Positions 35,839 through 47,609 of a stretch of 64,000 nucleotides of DNA are shown here, piece after piece (positions within the stretch are counted from its first letter, which is position 1; each line of letters starts with the position of its first letter). The stretch covers positions 62,001 to 126,000 of the forward strand of contig NZ_JNWO01000032.1 of assembly GCF_000716435.1 (NCBI RefSeq). Direction: 5' to 3'. This DNA is from Streptomyces xylophagus. Lineage in GTDB: Bacteria; Actinomycetota; Actinomycetes; Streptomycetales; Streptomycetaceae. The translations under genes and the position numbers were made by a program. The notes beneath the pieces are model-generated. The model saw nothing but the letters and a program-made list of their open reading frames with translations, searched no databases and was not told where the DNA came from.

Positions 35839-36201
35839 ATGCTCGCGGCCGTGGATCACGTGCAGTTGGCGGCTCCGGCGGGGTCGGAGGACGCGCTGCG
35901 CGCCTACTACGTCGACACCCTCGGCATGACCGAGATCCCCAAGCCGCCGGTGCTGGCGGCGAGGGGAGGGTGCTGGTTCGGGGCGGGGGCGGTCCAGCTG
36001 CATCTGGGGATCGAGGTCGACTTCCGGCCGGCGAGGAAGGCTCACCCCGGGCTCCTGGTCACCGACATCGGGGCGTACGCCGCCCGGCTGGAGGCCCACG
36101 GGGCGCAGGTCATCTGGGACGCGGACCTGCCCGGGTACCGGCGCTTCTACTCGGAGGACCCCGTCGGCAACCGGCTGGAGTTCCTGGAACCGGAAGACTG
36201 A
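35839..36201 (+). CDS. VOC (glyoxalase/dioxygenase-fold) protein
   Basis: A 120-residue single VOC domain built of two beta-alpha-beta3 modules. It begins 'VDHVQLAAPAGSE' and ends 'YSEDPVGNRLEFLEP'. Metal-ligand positions typical of the fold (His7, Glu near the C-terminus) are present. The substrate is unknown. It starts 3 bp after tam and is followed by a strong terminator, so it is the end of the tam transcript. Confidence 0.9.
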   Translation: MLAAVDHVQLAAPAGSEDALRAYYVDTLGMTEIPKPPVLAARGGCWFGAGAVQLHLGIEVDFRPARKAHPGLLVTDIGAYAARLEAHGAQVIWDADLPGYRRFYSEDPVGNRLEFLEPED

Positions 36202-36245
36202 CCGGCGTTTGCCCGTCGGCATCGCGGCTTCACGCGCCGACAACA

Positions 36246-36283
36246 GTGGAGGGGCCCCTGCTCTTCAGCAGGGGCCCCTCCAC
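36246..36283 (+). terminator. Strong terminator of the tam-VOC operon
   Basis: GTGGAGGGGCCCCTGCT (36246-36262) pairs perfectly over 17 bp with 36267-36283 around a CTTC loop, followed by TTTCTCC. It may also stop the convergent TetR transcript. Just after it, a 15-bp unit containing CTTACGGGTTCAG is doubled (36294-36322). Confidence 0.9.
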
Positions 36284-36317
36284 TTTCTCCGTACTTACGG
36301 GTTCAGCACTTACGGGT

Positions 36318-36995
36318 TCAGCTTTTTCGGCGCCCTATCAAATGTGGCTTCGCCTCCAGCCCATCCAGCCCGTGCCACGCCAGGTTCACCAGATGGGCCG
36401 CCACCTCCGCCTTCTTCGGGCGGCGGACGTCCAGCCACCACTGGCCGGTCAGGGCGACCATGCCGACCAGGGCCTGGGCGTAGAGCGGGGCGAGTTTCGC
36501 GTCGAAGCCGCGGCTCTTGAACTCGCGGCCGAGGATGTCCTCGACCTGGGTCGCGATGTCCGAGATGAGGGACGCGAAGGAGCCCGTCGACTGGGGGATG
36601 GGGGAGTCGCGGACCAGGATGCGGAAGCCGTCCGTGTACTCCTCGATGTAGTCGAGGAGGGCGAAGGCGGCCTGTTCGCAGAGTTCGCGGGGGTGGCCTG
36701 CCGTCAGGGAGCTGGTCACCATGTCGAGGAGGCGGCGCATCTCGCGGTCCACCACCACCGCGTACAGGCCCTCCTTGCCGCCGAAGTGCTCGTACACCAC
36801 CGGCTTGGACACCCCGGCCTTCGCCGCGATCTCCTCCACCGACGTGGCCTCGAACCCCTTCGTCGCGAACAGCGTGCGACCGACCTCGAGCAGTTGGGCC
36901 CGGCGCTCCGCTCCCGTCATCCGGGTGCGGCGCGCGCGTCGGGGCTTCTCGTTGCTCGGGGTACTGCTGGGATCGGTCGCCACGGCGTCAATCAT
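36318..36995 (-). CDS. TetR-family regulator of the desaturase operon
   Basis: A 225-residue TetR protein. The DNA-binding domain at about 28-75 reads 'RAQLLEVGRTLFATKGFEATSVEEIAAKAGVSKPVVYEHFGGKEGLYAVV'-like; the ligand-binding domain is helical and has 'LVGMVALTGQWWLDVRRP'. Its ATG overlaps the desaturase stop (ATGA), so it is translated with that enzyme and probably controls it. Related regulators sense acyl-CoA or unsaturated lipids; here that is inference from context. The candidate operator is at 38090-38119. Confidence 0.92.
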   Translation of the reverse strand: MIDAVATDPSSTPSNEKPRRARRTRMTGAERRAQLLEVGRTLFATKGFEATSVEEIAAKAGVSKPVVYEHFGGKEGLYAVVVDREMRRLLDMVTSSLTAGHPRELCEQAAFALLDYIEEYTDGFRILVRDSPIPQSTGSFASLISDIATQVEDILGREFKSRGFDAKLAPLYAQALVGMVALTGQWWLDVRRPKKAEVAAHLVNLAWHGLDGLEAKPHLIGRRKS

Positions 36996-38008
36996 GCCGC
37001 CTCCGCCGACTCCTTCCGGGGCTGAGAGCTGTCCGGACCGGAGATACGGCGCGAATCGATACGTGAGCGTGACGGCCAGCGCACGTCATAGGCCCAGCCG
37101 AGTTGCTCGCACCAGCGGATGATCCGCGCCGAGGAGTCCAGCTGGCCGCGCATCACACCGTGCCGCGCGGACGTCGGGTCGGCATGGTGCAGGTTGTGCC
37201 AGGACTCGCCGCAGGACAGGATCGCCAGCCACCACACGTTGCCCGAGCGGTCACGCGACTTGAAGGGGCGCTTGCCGATCGCGTGGCAGATCGAGTTGAT
37301 CGACCACGTGACGTGGTGCAGCAGGGCCACCCGCACGAGCGAGCCCCAGAAGAAGCCGGTGAACGCGCCCCACCAGGACATCGTGGCAAGGCCGCCGATC
37401 AGCGGGGGCAGCGCGAGCGACAGCATCGTCCAGAAGATGAACTGGCGGGAGATGGCCCGGATCGTGCGGTCCTTGATCAGGTCCGGCGCGTACTTGTCCT
37501 GCGGAGTGCGCTCCTCGTCGAACATCCACGCGATGTGCGCCCACCACAGACCCTTGATCAGCGCCGGCACCGTCTCGCCGTAGCGCCACGGCGAATGCGG
37601 GTCGCCCTCCGCGTCGGAGAACTTGTGGTGCTTGCGGTGGTCGGCGACCCAGCGCACCAGCGGCCCCTCGACCGCCATCGACCCGGCGATCGCGACGGCG
37701 ATCCGCAGCGGCCGCTTCGCCTTGAAGGAGCCGTGCGTGAAGTAACGGTGGTAGCCGATGGTCACACCGTGGCAGCCGAGGTAGTAGAAGAACACCAGCA
37801 GGCCGAGGTCCAGCCAGCTCACCCCGCCCCAGCTCCACGCCAGCGGCACCGCCGCGAGCAGTGCCAGGAACGGGACGGTGATGAAGAGGAGAAGAGTGAT
37901 CTGTTCCAGCGACCCCTTCTTCTCGCCGCCGAGTGTGGCGGCGGGGAGCGGAGTGCCGTCGTCGTTCGCCCGCGGGGCGTCGTCGATCACATCGGAGCTC
38001 GTGGTCAT
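36992..38008 (-). CDS. Membrane acyl-CoA/acyl-lipid delta-9-type desaturase
   Basis: A 338-residue di-iron membrane desaturase introducing a double bond into fatty acyl chains. Three His boxes are visible: 'HRYFTH' (about 106), 'HRKHH' (about 143) and 'HNLHH' (about 291). Four hydrophobic helices lie between them. The ATG at 38008 is chosen; 21 open codons upstream run through the operator. It forms a two-gene operon with the TetR gene downstream. Confidence 0.93.
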   Translation of the reverse strand: MTTSSDVIDDAPRANDDGTPLPAATLGGEKKGSLEQITLLLFITVPFLALLAAVPLAWSWGGVSWLDLGLLVFFYYLGCHGVTIGYHRYFTHGSFKAKRPLRIAVAIAGSMAVEGPLVRWVADHRKHHKFSDAEGDPHSPWRYGETVPALIKGLWWAHIAWMFDEERTPQDKYAPDLIKDRTIRAISRQFIFWTMLSLALPPLIGGLATMSWWGAFTGFFWGSLVRVALLHHVTWSINSICHAIGKRPFKSRDRSGNVWWLAILSCGESWHNLHHADPTSARHGVMRGQLDSSARIIRWCEQLGWAYDVRWPSRSRIDSRRISGPDSSQPRKESAEAA

Positions 38009-38089
38009 GGGCGTCCCCTGTGGGGTTCGGAGGTGGAGGCGGAGCGTCGGACGGCGGAAGCCGGGCAGCAACAGTTCAGCATGTACTTC

Positions 38090-38119
38090 CCTACGGTTCC
38101 GTAACCTACGGCAACGTAA
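38090..38119. promoter_or_regulatory. Tandem palindromic operator upstream of desaturase-TetR
   Basis: Two abutting 15-bp repeats, CCTACGGTTCCGTAA and CCTACGGCAACGTAA. Each contains the dyad TACGG..CCGTA or TACG...CGTA. They stand 82 bp before the desaturase start. The gap 38009-38315 otherwise holds only the leader of ppc and no gene. Confidence 0.7.
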
Positions 38120-38315
38120 GTATGGCAGCGCGTCGACCGGTGGACGAAGCCCGTGAGACCGCGCGTCAGAGTGGACACCTATCCTTGGTGTCGGTCGGAC
38201 AGCGCGGTCCGCTCTGTTTTCTTCCCGGATGTCCGTCCCGTATGCGGCGCCCGCCGCGGGACCGCCGTCCGGGTTCCCTCCAGACGAGCTTCAAACACTG
38301 CAAGGAGCCGCACCT

Positions 38316-41048
<2,733 letters not shown>

Positions 41049-41066
41049 GCAGAGCAGAGAAACGAA

Positions 41067-41104
41067 GGGTGCCCCCGAGCTGTCGTAGAAGCTCGGGGGC
41101 ACCC
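41067..41104 (+). terminator. ppc terminator
   Basis: GGGTGCCCCCGAGC (41067-41080) pairs perfectly with GCTCGGGGGCACCC (41091-41104) across a 10-nt loop. It also faces the convergent minus-strand gene. Confidence 0.9.
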
Positions 41105-41121
41105 TCATGTCCTGCGAACGT

Positions 41122-41568
41122 TCAGAGTGCTACGAAGGCTGCCGTCAGCAAGGCGATCCCGGAGCCGGCCAGTACCCACCCCGCCCGGGTCAGACGCAGG
41201 CCGCCCGCGACGACCACCGAGGCCAGCAGGAGGGCGCCGCCGAGGGGGACCCAGGCGTAGAGGACGCCGGCGGGGCCGGAGCGCATGACCTCGTCGGTGC
41301 CGGGCTTCACGACCACGGCGTACGTCTGGCCCTTCTTCACCGCGACCGTGTGCTCGATGACGACCCTGGCGCGGGCCTTCGACCCCGTCGAGACCGGGGT
41401 GTACGGCCCGGTGCAGGTGTCGTCGCCGCACGCGGTGACCTCGATCGTGCCGCTCTCGCGGCCCTTGGTGAGCATCACGTTGTGCGCGGTCGGCCAGGAA
41501 CCCCACACCCCGGCGATCAGGATCAGCACGGTGACCGTGCCCATCGCCGCGAGCCGTCCGAAGTTCAT
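41122..41568 (-). CDS. Two-TM membrane protein of unknown function
   Basis: About 148 residues: one helix at 5-27, an extracytoplasmic loop with a Cys pair ('TACGDDTCTGPYTP') and 'VKKGQTYAVVVKPGTDEVMR', then two hydrophobic helices near the C-terminus (about 97-145). A disulfide in the loop is likely. No family is recognised. The start is uncertain: the ATG at 41568 gives a usual topology, but no clear ribosome-binding site is seen and in-frame starts exist up to 27 bp upstream. It follows pth by 63 bp on the same strand. Confidence 0.7.
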   Translation of the reverse strand: MNFGRLAAMGTVTVLILIAGVWGSWPTAHNVMLTKGRESGTIEVTACGDDTCTGPYTPVSTGSKARARVVIEHTVAVKKGQTYAVVVKPGTDEVMRSGPAGVLYAWVPLGGALLLASVVVAGGLRLTRAGWVLAGSGIALLTAAFVAL

Positions 41569-41631
41569 GGCGGGGATCATTGGCCATACCCGCACACGCG
41601 GTCAACTCCGGTGACCGACAAGTCGGTCAAG

Positions 41632-42228
41632 TCAGGAGTTGTACGCGCTCTGCGCCCGCTCCAGGCCCTCGCTCACCAGACACTCCACCGAGTCGGTGGC
41701 GCGGTCCACGAGGAAGTCGAGTTCCTTGCGCTCGGTGGACGAGAAGTCCTTCAGCACGAAGTCGGCGACCTGCATACGGCCCGGCGGGCGCCCGATCCCG
41801 AACCGCACCCGGTGGTAGTCCGGGCCCATCGCCTTGGTCATCGACTTCAGGCCGTTGTGGCCGTTGTCGCCGCCGCCAAGCTTGAGCCGGAGGGTGCCGT
41901 AGTCGATGTCCAGCTCGTCGTGCACGGCGACGACGTTCGCGAGCGGCACCTTGTAGAAGTCGCGCAGCGCGTTGACCGGGCCGCCCGACAGGTTCATGTA
42001 CGACGTCGGCTTCACCAGCACGACCCGGCGGCTCGCCGGACCCGGCGCACCGATCCGGCCCTCCAGGACCTGCGCCTGCGCCTTGCCGGCCCGCTTGAAC
42101 TTCCCGCCGATCCGCTCGGCCAGCAGATCGGCCACCATGAAGCCCACGTTGTGGCGGTTGTTCGTGTACTCGGGGCCGGGGTTGCCGAGTCCCACGATCA
42201 GCCAGGGGGCATTCGCGTCGGTCGTCAC
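41632..42228 (-). CDS. pth: Peptidyl-tRNA hydrolase
   Basis: Releases peptides from peptidyl-tRNA that drops off ribosomes. The 198-residue product has '[21 protein letters not shown]' with the catalytic His about residue 27. '[10 protein letters not shown]', '[10 protein letters not shown]' and '[11 protein letters not shown]' are also conserved. The GTG at 42228 is used because AAGGAG lies 8 bp upstream; an ATG 6 bp earlier is too close to it. It is downstream of rplY, the order usual in actinobacteria. Confidence 0.95.
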   Translation of the reverse strand: MTTDANAPWLIVGLGNPGPEYTNNRHNVGFMVADLLAERIGGKFKRAGKAQAQVLEGRIGAPGPASRRVVLVKPTSYMNLSGGPVNALRDFYKVPLANVVAVHDELDIDYGTLRLKLGGGDNGHNGLKSMTKAMGPDYHRVRFGIGRPPGRMQVADFVLKDFSSTERKELDFLVDRATDSVECLVSEGLERAQSAYNS

Positions 42229-42251
42229 GTCCATCTCTCCTTGATACGCGC

Positions 42252-42292
42252 CAGCCGCTGTTCCCGAGCCTGACGGACGGGAACAGCGGCTG
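42252..42292 (-). terminator. rplY terminator/attenuating hairpin
   Basis: CAGCCGCTGTTCCCG (42252-42266) pairs perfectly with CGGGAACAGCGGCTG (42278-42292), between rplY and pth. A ribosome-binding site for pth follows at once, so partial read-through is possible. Confidence 0.85.
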
Positions 42293-42313
42293 ACACAGTG
42301 GTGAAGGTGAGGA

Positions 42314-42898
42314 TCAGGCCTCGGTGCCCTCGGCCTCGGCGTCGGCCGACGCCTCCTCCGCCTGGGCGGCCAGGACCTGGAGGACGACCGCGTCCTCGTC
42401 GATCGCCAGCGTGGTGCCCTTGGGGAGCGGGATGTCCTTGGCGGCGATGGAGGCACCGGCCTCCAGGCCCGCGATGGACACGGTGACCGACTCGGGGATG
42501 TGCGTGGCCTCGGCCTCGACGGTGATCGTGCTGAGCACGTGCTCCAGCAGGAAGGAGCCCGGGGCCAGCTCGCCCTCGGTGTGGACGTAGACCTCGACGG
42601 TGACCTTCTCGCCGCTCTTCACGGTGAGCAGGTCGACGTGCTCCAGGTAGCCCTTGATGGCGTCACGCTGGACGGCCTTCGGGATGGCGAGCTGGGTCTT
42701 GCCCTCGATGTCCAGGGTCAGCAGGACGTTCGGGGTACGCAGGGCGAGCTGCAGCTCGTGGCCCGGCAGCGTGACGTGCAGCGGGTCCACACCGTGGCCG
42801 TAGACCACGGCGGGAACCTTCTTGTCACGGCGGATACGGCGGGCGGCACCCTTGCCGAACTCGGTGCGGGTCTCGGCGGTGAGCTTGACGTCGGCCAT
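42314..42898 (-). CDS. rplY: 50S ribosomal protein L25 (general stress protein Ctc type)
   Basis: Binds 5S rRNA in the large subunit. The 194-residue product is the two-domain Ctc form. The L25 beta barrel (1-92) begins '[31 protein letters not shown]', and the C-terminal TL5-like beta domain (95-180) is followed by an Ala/Glu tail. The ATG at 42898 has GAGGAG 6 bp upstream; a GTG two codons earlier overlaps that site. It lies between prs and pth on the same strand, as in many bacteria. Confidence 0.95.
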   Translation of the reverse strand: MADVKLTAETRTEFGKGAARRIRRDKKVPAVVYGHGVDPLHVTLPGHELQLALRTPNVLLTLDIEGKTQLAIPKAVQRDAIKGYLEHVDLLTVKSGEKVTVEVYVHTEGELAPGSFLLEHVLSTITVEAEATHIPESVTVSIAGLEAGASIAAKDIPLPKGTTLAIDEDAVVLQVLAAQAEEASADAEAEGTEA

Positions 42899-42999
42899 GG
42901 TCACTCCTCGTAGAACAGTCGGGGAAGGTGGTCACCCGGCCGAACATCGGCCTGCTACGAAGAGCGCGTCGATAACGGACCGCCGTACCCGAATACCGG

Positions 43000-43052
43000 T
43001 ACGGCCTCCCTCGCCGAGCAACTGTGGCAGCTTACTCGGCGGGGAGGCCGTA
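43000..43052 (-). terminator. prs terminator
   Basis: TACGGCCTCCC-t-CGCCGAG (43000-43018) pairs with CTCGGCGGGGAGGCCGTA (43035-43052). This is an 18-bp stem with one bulged T and a 16-nt loop, downstream of prs. Confidence 0.85.
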
Positions 43053-43079
43053 ACAGAAATCGATCTACGACGTCCGGTG

Positions 43080-44060
43080 TCAGTGTTCGTCGAAGAGGCT
43101 TGTCACCGAGCCGTCCTCGAAGACCTCGCGGACCGCGCTGGCGATGGTCGGGGCGATCGACAGGACCGTGATCTTGTCGAGGTCGGCGCCGACCTCGCCC
43201 GGGGTGGGGAGGGTGTCCGTGAGGACGAACTCGCTGACGCGGGAGTTCTTCAGGCGGTCGGCGGCGGGGCCGGAGAGCACGCCGTGCGTGGCCGTCACGA
43301 TGACGTCCTCCGCGCCGTGCGCGAACAGGGCGTCCGCGGCGGCGCAGATCGTGCCGCCGGTGTCGATCATGTCGTCGACCAGGACACAGACGCGGCCCTT
43401 GACCTCGCCGACGACCTCGTGGACGGTCACCTGGTTCGCCACGTCCTTGTCGCGCCGCTTGTGCACGATCGCCAGGGGCGCGCCCAGGCGGTCGCACCAG
43501 CGGTCGGCGACGCGCACGCGGCCGGCGTCAGGGGAGACGACGGTCAGCTTGCTGCGGTCGACCTTGCTGCCCACGTAGTCCGCGAGGAGCGGGAGGGCGA
43601 AGAGATGATCCACGGGGCCGTCGAAGAAGCCCTGGATCTGGTCGGTGTGCAGGTCGACGGTGAGGATGCGGTGCGCACCCGCCGTCTTCATCAGGTCCGC
43701 GATCAGCCGGGCCGAGATCGGCTCACGGCCGCGGTGCTTCTTGTCCTGCCGGGCATAGCCGTAGAACGGCACGATCACCGTGATGGAGCGGGCCGACGCG
43801 CGCTTCAGCGCGTCGATCATGATGAGCTGCTCCATGACCCACTGGTTGATCGGAGCCGTGTGGCTCTGGATCACGAAACAGTCCGCCCCGCGCACCGACT
43901 CCTCGAAACGGACGTAGATCTCGCCGTTCGCGAAGTCGAAGGCCTTGGTCGGGACGACCCCGACACCCAGCTGCTGGGCGACCTCCTTGGCAAGCTCGGG
44001 GTGGGCGCGGCCGGAGAAGAACATCATCTTCTTCTCGCCGGTCGTCTTGATCCCGGTCAC
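43080..44060 (-). CDS. prs: Ribose-phosphate pyrophosphokinase
   Basis: Makes PRPP from ribose-5-phosphate and ATP for nucleotide, His and Trp synthesis. The 326-residue class I enzyme has 'KKMMFFSGRAHPELA' at the start and 'FANGEIYVRFEESVRG'. 'YGYARQDKKHRGREPISA' is the ATP-binding flexible loop, and 'VDLHTDQIQGFF' follows. The PRPP motif is 'VCVLVDDMIDTGGTI' (about 220-234). The GTG start leaves a normal N-terminus. It is 77 bp downstream of glmU, matching the common glmU-prs pair. Confidence 0.96.
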   Translation of the reverse strand: MTGIKTTGEKKMMFFSGRAHPELAKEVAQQLGVGVVPTKAFDFANGEIYVRFEESVRGADCFVIQSHTAPINQWVMEQLIMIDALKRASARSITVIVPFYGYARQDKKHRGREPISARLIADLMKTAGAHRILTVDLHTDQIQGFFDGPVDHLFALPLLADYVGSKVDRSKLTVVSPDAGRVRVADRWCDRLGAPLAIVHKRRDKDVANQVTVHEVVGEVKGRVCVLVDDMIDTGGTICAAADALFAHGAEDVIVTATHGVLSGPAADRLKNSRVSEFVLTDTLPTPGEVGADLDKITVLSIAPTIASAVREVFEDGSVTSLFDEH

Positions 44061-44137
44061 AGCACTGTCTCCTCAGAGGTCATTCAACTGGGTGTGCGTT
44101 TATCACGGTACGCCGTGTTCGACGCGTCCGTTTCCGG

Positions 44138-45583
44138 TCAGTTCTCGCTCTCGGCCTGCCTGGAAGCCGTTTCCGCGGCCTTCGCCGCCGCGCTCCCCGG
44201 ACGCTTGCGGGCCACCCAGCCCTCGATATTCCGCTGCTGGCCACGGGCCACGGCCAGCGAACCGGGCGGTACGTCCTTCGTGATCACGGAGCCGGCGGCG
44301 GTGTACGCGCCGTCCCCGACCGTGACAGGTGCCACAAACATATTGTCCGAACCCGTACGGCAATGCGATCCGACGGTGGTGTGGTGTTTGTCCTGTCCGT
44401 CGTAGTTGACGAACACGCTTGCCGCTCCGATGTTGGTGTATTCGCCGATCGTCGCGTCCCCGACGTAGGAGAGGTGCGGGACCTTCGTGCCCTCGCCGAT
44501 GGCCGCGTTCTTCGTCTCGACGTACGTCCCGATCTTGCCCTTCGCGCCGAGGCGGGTACCGGGACGGAGATAGGCGTACGGTCCGACGGTCGCCTGCGCT
44601 CCGACGTGCGCGCCGTCCGCGACTGTGTTGTCGACCCGGGCGCCCGCCTCGACCGTGGTGTCTTTCAGGCGGCTGTTGGGGCCGACCTCGGCACCCTCGC
44701 CGATGTGCGTGGTGCCGTGCAGTTGGGTGCCGGGGTGGACGATCGCGTCCTGGCCGAAGGTGACGTCGACGTCGATCCAGGTCGTCGCCGGGTCGATGAC
44801 CGTCACGCCGCCGAGCATGGCCTCGGTCAGCAGCCGGTCGTTGAGGATGCGGCGCGCCTCGGAGAGCTGTACGCGGTTGTTGATGCCGGCGATCTCGCGG
44901 TGGTCGCCCGCGACGGAGGCGCCGACTCGGTGCCCGGCCTCGCGCAGGATGCCGAGGACGTCGGTGAGGTACTCCTCGCCCTGGCTGTTGTCGGTCCTGA
45001 CCTTGCCGAGCGCGTCCGCGAGCAACTGCCCGTCGAACGCGAAGACTCCGGAGTTGATCTCACGGATCGCCCGCTGCGAGTCGGACGCGTCCTTGTGCTC
45101 GACGATCGCGGTCACCGCACCGGAGGCGCCGTCGCGGACGATACGGCCGTAGCCGGTCGCGTCCGGGACCTCGGCGGTGAGCACGGTCACCGCGTTGCCG
45201 TCGGCGGTGTGGTTGGCGGTGAGGGCGCGCAGGGTCTCGCCGCGGAGGAGGGGGGTGTCGCCGCAGACGACCACGACGGTGCCGTCGACTGTGCCGAGCT
45301 CTTCGAGTGCCATGCGTACGGCGTGGCCCGTGCCGTTCTGCTCCGCCTGGACCGCGGTCCGTACGCCGGGGTCGGTCTCGCCGAGGTGCGCGGTCACCTT
45401 CTCGCGGGCGTGGCCCACGACGACGGCCAGGTTCTCCGGCTCCAACTCGCGGGCGGCGGCCAGCACATGACCGACGAGGGTCCGGCCACAGATCTCGTGC
45501 AGGACCTTCGGTGTGGCCGACTTCATACGGGTGCCCTCACCCGCTGCGAGGACGACGACGGCTGCCGGGCGAATGGCGCTCAC
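44138..45583 (-). CDS. glmU: Bifunctional GlcNAc-1-P uridylyltransferase/GlcN-1-P acetyltransferase
   Basis: Makes UDP-GlcNAc for peptidoglycan. The 481-residue product has the N-terminal pyrophosphorylase domain with '[20 protein letters not shown]' (8-27) and '[10 protein letters not shown]' holding the metal Asp. The left-handed beta helix of hexapeptide repeats spans about 255-440. '[27 protein letters not shown]' contains the acetyltransferase His. An Ala/Ser/Glu tail ends the protein. The start codon is GTG. Confidence 0.96.
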   Translation of the reverse strand: MSAIRPAAVVVLAAGEGTRMKSATPKVLHEICGRTLVGHVLAAARELEPENLAVVVGHAREKVTAHLGETDPGVRTAVQAEQNGTGHAVRMALEELGTVDGTVVVVCGDTPLLRGETLRALTANHTADGNAVTVLTAEVPDATGYGRIVRDGASGAVTAIVEHKDASDSQRAIREINSGVFAFDGQLLADALGKVRTDNSQGEEYLTDVLGILREAGHRVGASVAGDHREIAGINNRVQLSEARRILNDRLLTEAMLGGVTVIDPATTWIDVDVTFGQDAIVHPGTQLHGTTHIGEGAEVGPNSRLKDTTVEAGARVDNTVADGAHVGAQATVGPYAYLRPGTRLGAKGKIGTYVETKNAAIGEGTKVPHLSYVGDATIGEYTNIGAASVFVNYDGQDKHHTTVGSHCRTGSDNMFVAPVTVGDGAYTAAGSVITKDVPPGSLAVARGQQRNIEGWVARKRPGSAAAKAAETASRQAESEN

Positions 45584-45663
45584 GGGTTTGCCCTTCGGCT
45601 TCGGAATGCTGGGGGGTGGACATTCGCAGGATACCGGGGCGTTTCATGGGGGACATGAGAGTA

Positions 45664-45687
45664 GGCCCTGACAGTGCTGTCAGGGCC
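45664..45687. terminator. Perfect palindromic hairpin between glmU and tRNA-Gln
   Basis: GGCCCTGACAG-TG-CTGTCAGGGCC, an 11-bp perfect stem. It lies 83 bp past the 3' end of the tRNA on its strand, so it probably ends the tRNA transcript ahead of glmU. Confidence 0.75.
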
Positions 45688-45769
45688 TGAAGTGGGGTGC
45701 TGGGGGAGGGGGTTGCTCCGTTGCCGATCAGTCGTCGATCCGTTGTCGCTCAGTTGCGATCGGGTTTTG

Positions 45770-45841
45770 CTCCCCCGCCAGGACTCGAACCCGGACAAAT
45801 GGCACCAAAAGCCACGGTGCTGCCAATTACACCACGGGGGA
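45770..45841 (-). tRNA. tRNA-Gln (anticodon UUG)
   Basis: On the minus strand the 72-nt sequence folds as a cloverleaf. The acceptor TCCCCCG pairs with CGGGGGA. The D arm is GGTG/CACC with TAATTGGCAG, the anticodon stem GTGGC/GCCAT with loop TTTTGGT (anticodon TTG), and the T arm CCGGG-TTCGAGT-CCTGG. The discriminator is G. The CCA end is not encoded. It lies upstream of glmU on the same strand. Confidence 0.95.
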
Positions 45842-46035
45842 TCAAACTCGTGAGAACCGGACATTTAGCCTGGTCGCCGAGTGGGCACAGAACACTATGC
45901 CGTACCGGATGCCCTCCGTGCGACGGTACTTGTCGTGGGTGATCGGTTTCGTGGCTGTTCGATTACGCGCTGTGGTGTAGGCCAGTCGCGGAAACTCGCC
46001 GGAAAAGCGGGCCTGAACGCCCGTAGGCTGGAGGC

Positions 46036-47361
46036 ATGACCACGACGGGGGAAGACCATGCCACGGCTCGGGGAGGGCCGTGGTGGTGGACCAGGTGGCG
46101 TAGTGCGGTGCTGGACGCGGTGCTCGCGGTGGTGTCCGCGGCGGAGTGCGGTGCGGAAGGGGTGCGGTTCGCTCGGGACGCGGGGGTTCCGGCGGCCGTG
46201 GGTGTCGTGTTCGGGGTGCTGGCCGGGTCCGCGCTGATCGTCCGGCGGAAGTGGCCGATCGCCGTTGTCCTTGTTTCTATCGCCATCACCCCGGCCCAGA
46301 TGGGCTACCTGATGGGCATCGTGGGGCTGTACACCCTCGCCGCGTCCGAACTGCCGCGCCGGATCATCGGGTCGCTGGCCGGGATGTCGTTCCTCGGGAT
46401 GCTGATCGTCATGTTCGTGCGGGTACGGCAGGACATGCAGCGGGGGACGTGGGAACTGGGGGACTGGTTCGTTCCGTTCGCCTCGATCACCACCGCGGTC
46501 GGGATGACCGCGCCGCCCGTGCTGCTCGGGCTGTACGTGGGTGCGCGGCGACGGTTGATGGAGAGCCTTCGGGAACGGGCGGACAGCTTGGAGCGGGAAC
46601 TCCAACTCCTTGCCGAGCGCGCCGAGGAGCGGGCGGAGTGGGCGCGGGGTGAGGAGCGGACCCGGATCGCTCGGGAGATGCATGACGTCGTCGCGCATCG
46701 GGTGAGTCTGATGGTTGTGCATGCTGCCGCTCTTCAGGCCGTTGCCCGGAAGGATCCGGAGAAGGCCGTCAAGAACGCTGCCCTGGTTGGGGATATGGGG
46801 CGGCAGGCGCTCACCGAGTTGCGGGAGATGCTCGGGGTGCTGCGGAGCGGGGACGGGGCGGGTGTGCGGGAGCGGGCCGCCGTGCCGCTGGTCGCGGTGG
46901 GGGTGGCTGCCGCCGCGGCGGCCTCTCGGGCCGTGGGTGACGAGGGCGCCGTGGGCGCGGGTGACGGGCCCTGTCTGTCGGACGTGGACGAGTTGCTGGG
47001 GCAGTCCGCGGCGGCCGGGATGGTTGTCGACCTGTCGGTGGAGGGGGTGAGCCGGTCGTACGCGGCGGAGATCGAGCAGACCGCGTACCGGGTGGTCCAG
47101 GAGGCGTTGACCAACGTCCACAAGCACGCGGCGGGCGCGAAGACGCATGTGCGGCTTGCGCACCGGGTGTCGGAGATCGCTATGCAGGTCGAGAACGAAC
47201 CGCCGCCCGAGCTTGCGTCTGCTTCGGCTGCGGGGCTTCCGTCCGGGGGGAACGGGCTGGTGGGGATGCGGGAGCGGGTGCTTGCGTTGGGCGGGGTGTT
47301 TGTTTCGGGGCCTACGGATGCGGGTGGGTTTCGGGTTTCGGCGGTTATTCCGGCGGTTTGA
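46036..47361 (+). CDS. Orphan sensor histidine kinase (HisKA_3, NarL-partner type)
   Basis: A 441-residue membrane kinase: about five transmembrane helices (25-180), a coiled-coil linker (about 185-215) and a HisKA_3 dimerisation domain with the phosphoacceptor His in 'RIAREMHDVVAHRVSLMVVHA' near 219. The ATPase domain has 'VVQEALTNVHKHA' (N box) and 'GLVGMRERV' (G box). Such kinases usually sit beside a LuxR-type regulator, but none is adjacent here. Orphan regulators at 20883 and 33677 are too far away to assume pairing. The ATG at 46036 is used. The 248-bp gap after it (47362-47609) shows no gene. Confidence 0.92.
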   Translation: MTTTGEDHATARGGPWWWTRWRSAVLDAVLAVVSAAECGAEGVRFARDAGVPAAVGVVFGVLAGSALIVRRKWPIAVVLVSIAITPAQMGYLMGIVGLYTLAASELPRRIIGSLAGMSFLGMLIVMFVRVRQDMQRGTWELGDWFVPFASITTAVGMTAPPVLLGLYVGARRRLMESLRERADSLERELQLLAERAEERAEWARGEERTRIAREMHDVVAHRVSLMVVHAAALQAVARKDPEKAVKNAALVGDMGRQALTELREMLGVLRSGDGAGVRERAAVPLVAVGVAAAAAASRAVGDEGAVGAGDGPCLSDVDELLGQSAAAGMVVDLSVEGVSRSYAAEIEQTAYRVVQEALTNVHKHAAGAKTHVRLAHRVSEIAMQVENEPPPELASASAAGLPSGGNGLVGMRERVLALGGVFVSGPTDAGGFRVSAVIPAV

Positions 47362-47609
47362 GGCTGCGGTCGGCCGTGGGTGGGTCGCCTGCGGTTCGGT
47401 GGTGGGTCGGGGCCGCGTCGGGGGGTATCCGTCCTCGGAACGGCGCGGAATCGGTCGCTTACCAACTCGGCCGTGTTGACGCGCCAACCGCTGCGGGCGG
47501 ACACCCCCCGACGCGGCCCCTTCTCGCCGTACGCGGCTGACGGTCCCGGCTTCGGACGCCGCTCACGGTCCTACGGCCGTCTCGGTGGTGGAAGCCTGTC
47601 TGTCGCGGG

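Noticed and set aside
47362..47609. Possible lost response-regulator gene after the orphan kinase
   Set aside because: No receiver or LuxR-like residues were found in any frame of this 248-bp gap.
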